Shown here: piece after piece, positions 37,889 through 40,518 of the stretch
How positions within the stretch are numbered: the stretch's first letter is position 1
Layout of the letters: each line of letters starts with the position of its first letter
Origin: Bacteroidales bacterium UBA3290
GTDB taxonomy: Bacteria > Bacteroidota > Bacteroidia > Bacteroidales > UBA932
Direction: 5' to 3'
DNA length: 40,518 bases
Assembly: GCA_002361615.1 (NCBI GenBank)
Contig: DETK01000038.1
Coordinates: 18,571-59,088, forward strand
Program-made: the position numbers and the translations under genes
Notes under the pieces: model-generated
Database searches by the model: none
Seen by the model: the letters and a program-made list of their open reading frames with translations, nothing else
What the model was told of the DNA's origin: nothing

Positions 37889-38545
37889 ATGCCCAGAGTC
37901 ATCGCTCCTTCCATGCTCTCGGCCGATTTCGGCCATCTCGAGCGCGATTGCCGGATGGTGAACCGCAGCGTGGCCGGCTGGTTCCATCTCGACATCATGG
38001 ATGGCATGTTCGTCCCGAATATCTCCTTCGGTTTCCCCGTCTGCAAGGCCATCGCCCAAGTGGCGGAAAAACCGCTCGACGCCCATCTGATGATCGTCGA
38101 GCCCTGGCGCTACATCGAGCGTTTCGCAGCGCTTGGCGTGAAGTACCTGAGCGTTCACTATGAGGCTTGTAGCGACCGACACCTCAAGGAATGTATCAAA
38201 CTCATCCACGACTGTGGGATGGGCGCCGGCATCGCCATCAATCCCGAGACGCCCGCCGAGGTGCTGATCCCGTATCTCCGTCAGATCGAATACGTGGTGG
38301 TGATGGGTGTGCATCCCGGCTACAGCGGCCAGAAATACATTCCCGAAACCACCGAGAAAGTCGCCGTACTGGCCGAGATGATCGCGGGTGCCGAAGTCGA
38401 CTGTTTCATCCAGGTCGACGGCGGCGTCAGCACGGCCAATATCGCCGAACTCGAACGGCTGGGCGCCGGCGTCTTCGTCGCCGGCTCCGCCACCTTCTCC
38501 TCCGACGACCCGCTTTCCGCCATCAAGGCCCTCAAAACGGTCTAG
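37889..38545 (+). CDS. rpe: Ribulose-phosphate 3-epimerase
   Basis: The 218-residue TIM-barrel enzyme interconverts ribulose 5-phosphate and xylulose 5-phosphate. IAPSMLSADFGHLERD, FHLDIMDGMFVPNISFG, LDAHLMIVEPWRYI, VMGVHPGYSGQKYIPET and IQVDGGVSTANI are the conserved blocks with both metal-binding histidines and aspartates. Length is normal. It follows pepD by 3 bp and so belongs to the same transcript, and it converges on birA with a 12-bp gap. Confidence 0.97.
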   Translation: MPRVIAPSMLSADFGHLERDCRMVNRSVAGWFHLDIMDGMFVPNISFGFPVCKAIAQVAEKPLDAHLMIVEPWRYIERFAALGVKYLSVHYEACSDRHLKECIKLIHDCGMGAGIAINPETPAEVLIPYLRQIEYVVVMGVHPGYSGQKYIPETTEKVAVLAEMIAGAEVDCFIQVDGGVSTANIAELERLGAGVFVAGSATFSSDDPLSAIKALKTV

Positions 38546-38557
38546 CGGAGCGCGTGG

Positions 38558-39322
38558 CTAGAGGATGTACTTGATTTCCTTGAAGCCGTAGGCGTGCAGT
38601 GTGCCGTCGCGGTGCTCCAGCAACAGCCGGGCGCTGTTGTCGATGCCCAGGATCCGGGCCTCGACGCGGCGCCCGGTCCTGTGTTCCGTGGGGATGTCGT
38701 TGGCCGGCATTTCCTCGAAGGCATGCCACTGGCCGCGACGGTAGAGTTTTTCCAGATACAGGGCATCGAAGCCGTTGCGGGCGTAGGGTGATTCCAGACG
38801 GTCGCAGTAGCTGAAAATGCTTGCGAGCAGGCGGGGGAGTTCTTCCTTCACATCGAATGTCCTGCCTGTCTCCAGACTGAGCGAAGTGGGGTTGGGGATC
38901 GAAGGGTCGAATTCCTTCTGGTTGAGATTCAGCCCGATACCTGCGATGGAGGCGGCGATGTGTCCTTCCGAAAGCGTATTCTCGATCAGCGTGCCGCAGA
39001 TCTTCCGGTCGCCTGCGTAGATGTCGTTGGGCCATTTGATGGAGGCCTTCACGCCGTGGTCTTTCAGGTAGTCGAGCAGGCCCAGGGCGACGATCTGCGA
39101 GAGGATGAACTGGTCGGCTACGGAGAGGAAGACGGGTTTGAGCAGGAGGGAGAAGGTCAGGTTCTCACCCGGGCGGCTTTCCCAGCGGTTGCCTTTCTGG
39201 CCGCGGCCGGCCGTCTGGAAAAGGGCGGCATAGACGCTGCGGTCGGGGAGGGATTCCCGGTCTTTCATCAGCTGCGTATTGGTCGAATCGACCGTGTCGA
39301 ACCATCGGATGGAATCTGCCAT
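38558..39322 (-). CDS. birA: Biotin--[acetyl-CoA-carboxylase] ligase
   Basis: The 254-residue enzyme attaches biotin to carboxylases via biotinyl-AMP. IRWFDTVDSTNTQLMK, FQTAGRGQKGNRWESRPGEN (the biotin-binding GRGxxxRxW loop), KWPNDIYAGDRKICGTLIE and IAGIGLNLNQKEF are diagnostic. It has no N-terminal helix-turn-helix, so it is a group I ligase without repressor function. The ATG at 39322 gives the normal N-terminus; the longer frame to 39403 has no family match and would start inside the opposite promoter region. It is divergent from rsfS. Confidence 0.94.
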   Translation of the reverse strand: MADSIRWFDTVDSTNTQLMKDRESLPDRSVYAALFQTAGRGQKGNRWESRPGENLTFSLLLKPVFLSVADQFILSQIVALGLLDYLKDHGVKASIKWPNDIYAGDRKICGTLIENTLSEGHIAASIAGIGLNLNQKEFDPSIPNPTSLSLETGRTFDVKEELPRLLASIFSYCDRLESPYARNGFDALYLEKLYRRGQWHAFEEMPANDIPTEHRTGRRVEARILGIDNSARLLLEHRDGTLHAYGFKEIKYIL

Positions 39323-39365
39323 ATTTTCAGTCGGCTTGGATGGCCGGATATTTGCAAGAATATTG

Positions 39366-39373
39366 TATATTTG
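39366..39373 (+). promoter_or_regulatory. -7 box of the rsfS-ftsH promoter
   Basis: TATATTTG matches TAnnTTTG and lies 35 bases before the rsfS ATG at 39409, which rules out the upstream in-frame start codon at 39340. Confidence 0.65.
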
Positions 39374-39408
39374 TAAGATTAATTCCGTGCAAAGATAATT
39401 CAATTTTG

Positions 39409-39765
39409 ATGAAGATGAAGAGTGAAGTCGGCGTAATCGCCGAGGCTATGCTGGAGAAAAAGGCCCAGGACGTCGTGTCGCTGGACCTGACCCGGATCGG
39501 GACCGCCATCGCGGACCATTTCGTAATCTGCAACGCCGATTCGACGACGCAGGTCGTCGCCATTTCAGACTATGTGGAAGAGATGATGGAAAAGCATTTC
39601 GACCGCAGTGTCCTGCGCAAGCAGGGACGGGAGAACGCATTCTGGATCATCCTGGACTACAGTGATATCGTCGTCCATATCTTCCTGACGGACCAGCGCC
39701 TGTTCTACCGTCTGGAAGACCTCTGGGCCGATGCCGTGAAAACCACCTATTCAGATCAAGCGTAA
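39409..39765 (+). CDS. rsfS: Ribosomal silencing factor RsfS
   Basis: The 118-residue protein binds L14 (uL14) and blocks subunit joining when nutrients are short. AEAMLEKKAQDVVSLDLT, ADHFVICNADSTTQVVAISDYVEEMM, RENAFWIILDYSDIVVHIF and LFYRLEDLWADA follow the family closely. The start is fixed by the promoter box. Its stop overlaps the ftsH start (TAATG), and the birA / rsfS / ftsH neighbourhood is usual in Bacteroidota. Confidence 0.95.
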   Translation: MKMKSEVGVIAEAMLEKKAQDVVSLDLTRIGTAIADHFVICNADSTTQVVAISDYVEEMMEKHFDRSVLRKQGRENAFWIILDYSDIVVHIFLTDQRLFYRLEDLWADAVKTTYSDQA

Positions 39766-40518
39766 TGGAAGACAAGAACAAACGGCCTTTCGGCCCGCAA
39801 GACGGGGGCCAGCAGCGTGACCGCCAGCCCCGCCGCCGCGGCTTCAGCTGGTTTTCGATGATCTACCTGTTCCTGCTGCTCGGCCTGGTCTATATGTGGT
39901 CGTCCACGGGAACAGCCAATCCGCTCAAGAAGGAGTGGCTCGACGTAAAGGAAACCCTCCTGGTCAGCGGCGACGTAGAGAAACTCGTCTACGTCCGCAA
40001 CGAGCACAAGGGCGAGATCTATCTCAAACAGGGGGCCCTCGACAAGTACAAGAATCTCTACGGCGGCCGCGAGCCCAAAGGCGGTCCGCATTTCTATTTC
40101 CTGGTTTCCGAGAAGTTCGACGCGGAAGAACAGCTCGATACCCTGGTCGAATCGCTTCCCGGGGACAAGCAGTTCAAGGTCGTCGTCGAGGAACACAAGA
40201 GCTACTGGGGCCCGATCATCGAGTGGATCATCTTCCCGCTGATGCTCCTGCTGATGTTCTTCGTGTTCATGCGGCCGATGCGCAATATGGGCGGCGGAGC
40301 CGGCGGCGGCATCTTCAACGTGGGCAAGTCGCAGGCGAAACTCTACGAGAAGTCCAACAACGTGAAGGTCACCTTCAAGGATGTGGCCGGCATGGAGGAA
40401 GCCAAGGTGGAGATCAAGGAGATCGTGGATTTCCTGAAGAATCCCAAGAAATATACCGCCCTGGGCGGCAAGATTCCCAAGGGCGCGCTGCTGGTAGGCC
40501 CTCCGGGCACCGGCAAGA
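39765..40518 (+). CDS. ftsH: ATP-dependent zinc metalloprotease FtsH, 5' part
   Basis: The first 251 codons of FtsH are present; the gene runs off the right edge inside the Walker A motif (LLVGPPGTGK). A charged N-terminus is followed by a first membrane helix at about 30-47 (MIYLFLLLGLVYMWSS), a periplasmic domain, a second helix at about 150-170 (IIEWIIFPLMLLLMFFVFM), and the start of the AAA+ domain (VTFKDVAGMEEAKVEIKEIVDFLKNPKKY). This membrane-anchored protease removes damaged membrane proteins and regulatory proteins. Confidence 0.96.
   Translation, partial: MEDKNKRPFGPQDGGQQRDRQPRRRGFSWFSMIYLFLLLGLVYMWSSTGTANPLKKEWLDVKETLLVSGDVEKLVYVRNEHKGEIYLKQGALDKYKNLYGGREPKGGPHFYFLVSEKFDAEEQLDTLVESLPGDKQFKVVVEEHKSYWGPIIEWIIFPLMLLLMFFVFMRPMRNMGGGAGGGIFNVGKSQAKLYEKSNNVKVTFKDVAGMEEAKVEIKEIVDFLKNPKKYTALGGKIPKGALLVGPPGTGK

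Noticed and set aside
39340..39408. N-terminal extension of RsfS
   Set aside because: It would start upstream of the promoter box and matches nothing in the family.

Overview
The window reads as a chromosomal segment of a GC-rich member of the Bacteroidota, most likely an uncultured gut-type Bacteroidales. The signs are: promoters of the Bacteroidota type (a -7 box TAnnTTTG, sometimes with TTTG 19 bp upstream) before most operons; almost no Shine-Dalgarno sequences; a Rho factor with a long disordered Lys/Ala then Gln-rich insert; a Bacteroidota-type LptD; and B12 enzymes fused in pairs. Nearly all functional assignments come from reading the encoded proteins for family motifs; no database search was run.

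Layout. (1) 1-354: a tandem array of about 41-bp units, then a promoter. (2) 355-9431, + strand: an overlapping operon for the anaerobic (early-cobalt) branch of corrin ring synthesis, packed into four two-domain proteins (CbiH-CbiC, CbiE-CbiT, CbiG-CbiF, CbiJ-CbiD), followed by a Bcp peroxiredoxin and a secreted GH3 glycosidase. (3) 9421-12386: nucleotide-loop assembly genes cobC and cobS (- strand) and cobU and cobT (+ strand). (4) 12383-15035, - strand: two half-size chromate-type transporters, a nitroreductase and a BASS-family transporter. (5) 15165-17711: a DUF3667-like membrane protein, a 39-residue membrane peptide, a long inverted repeat, an HD hydrolase, a 424-bp gene-free stretch that looks like a structured RNA with its own promoter, and a 69-residue stand-alone RNA polymerase alpha-CTD-like protein. 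(6) 18011-20339: an internally deleted IS1634-type transposase and an M20 peptidase. (7) 20439-24767: tig-clpP-clpX, then an SH3b protein that appears to lack its N-terminus. (8) 24768-27967: a visibly AT-richer block with a dispanin-like protein, a lipoprotein, and a self-regulated ABC transporter/GntR operon. (9) 27968-40518: an esterase, tRNA-Lys(CUU), rho, lptD, an amidase, dnaA, pepD, rpe, birA, rsfS and the 5' part of ftsH.

How it works together. Regions 2 and 3 supply most of the B12 ring-modification steps and all four lower-loop functions cobU, cobS, cobT and cobC. CbiL, the cobalt chelatase, the amidases, the adenosyltransferase and CbiB are not in the window. The tig-clpP-clpX, lptD, dnaA and rsfS-ftsH groups are housekeeping.

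The most unusual feature is a set of small palindromic DNA elements. Several copies lie inside reading frames of the B12 genes, where they add in-frame peptide segments to CbiG and CbiD in the manner of Rickettsia palindromic elements. Related copies sit in the chrA 5' leader and in the array at the left edge. The second most unusual feature is the structured RNA next to the alpha-CTD-like mini-protein.
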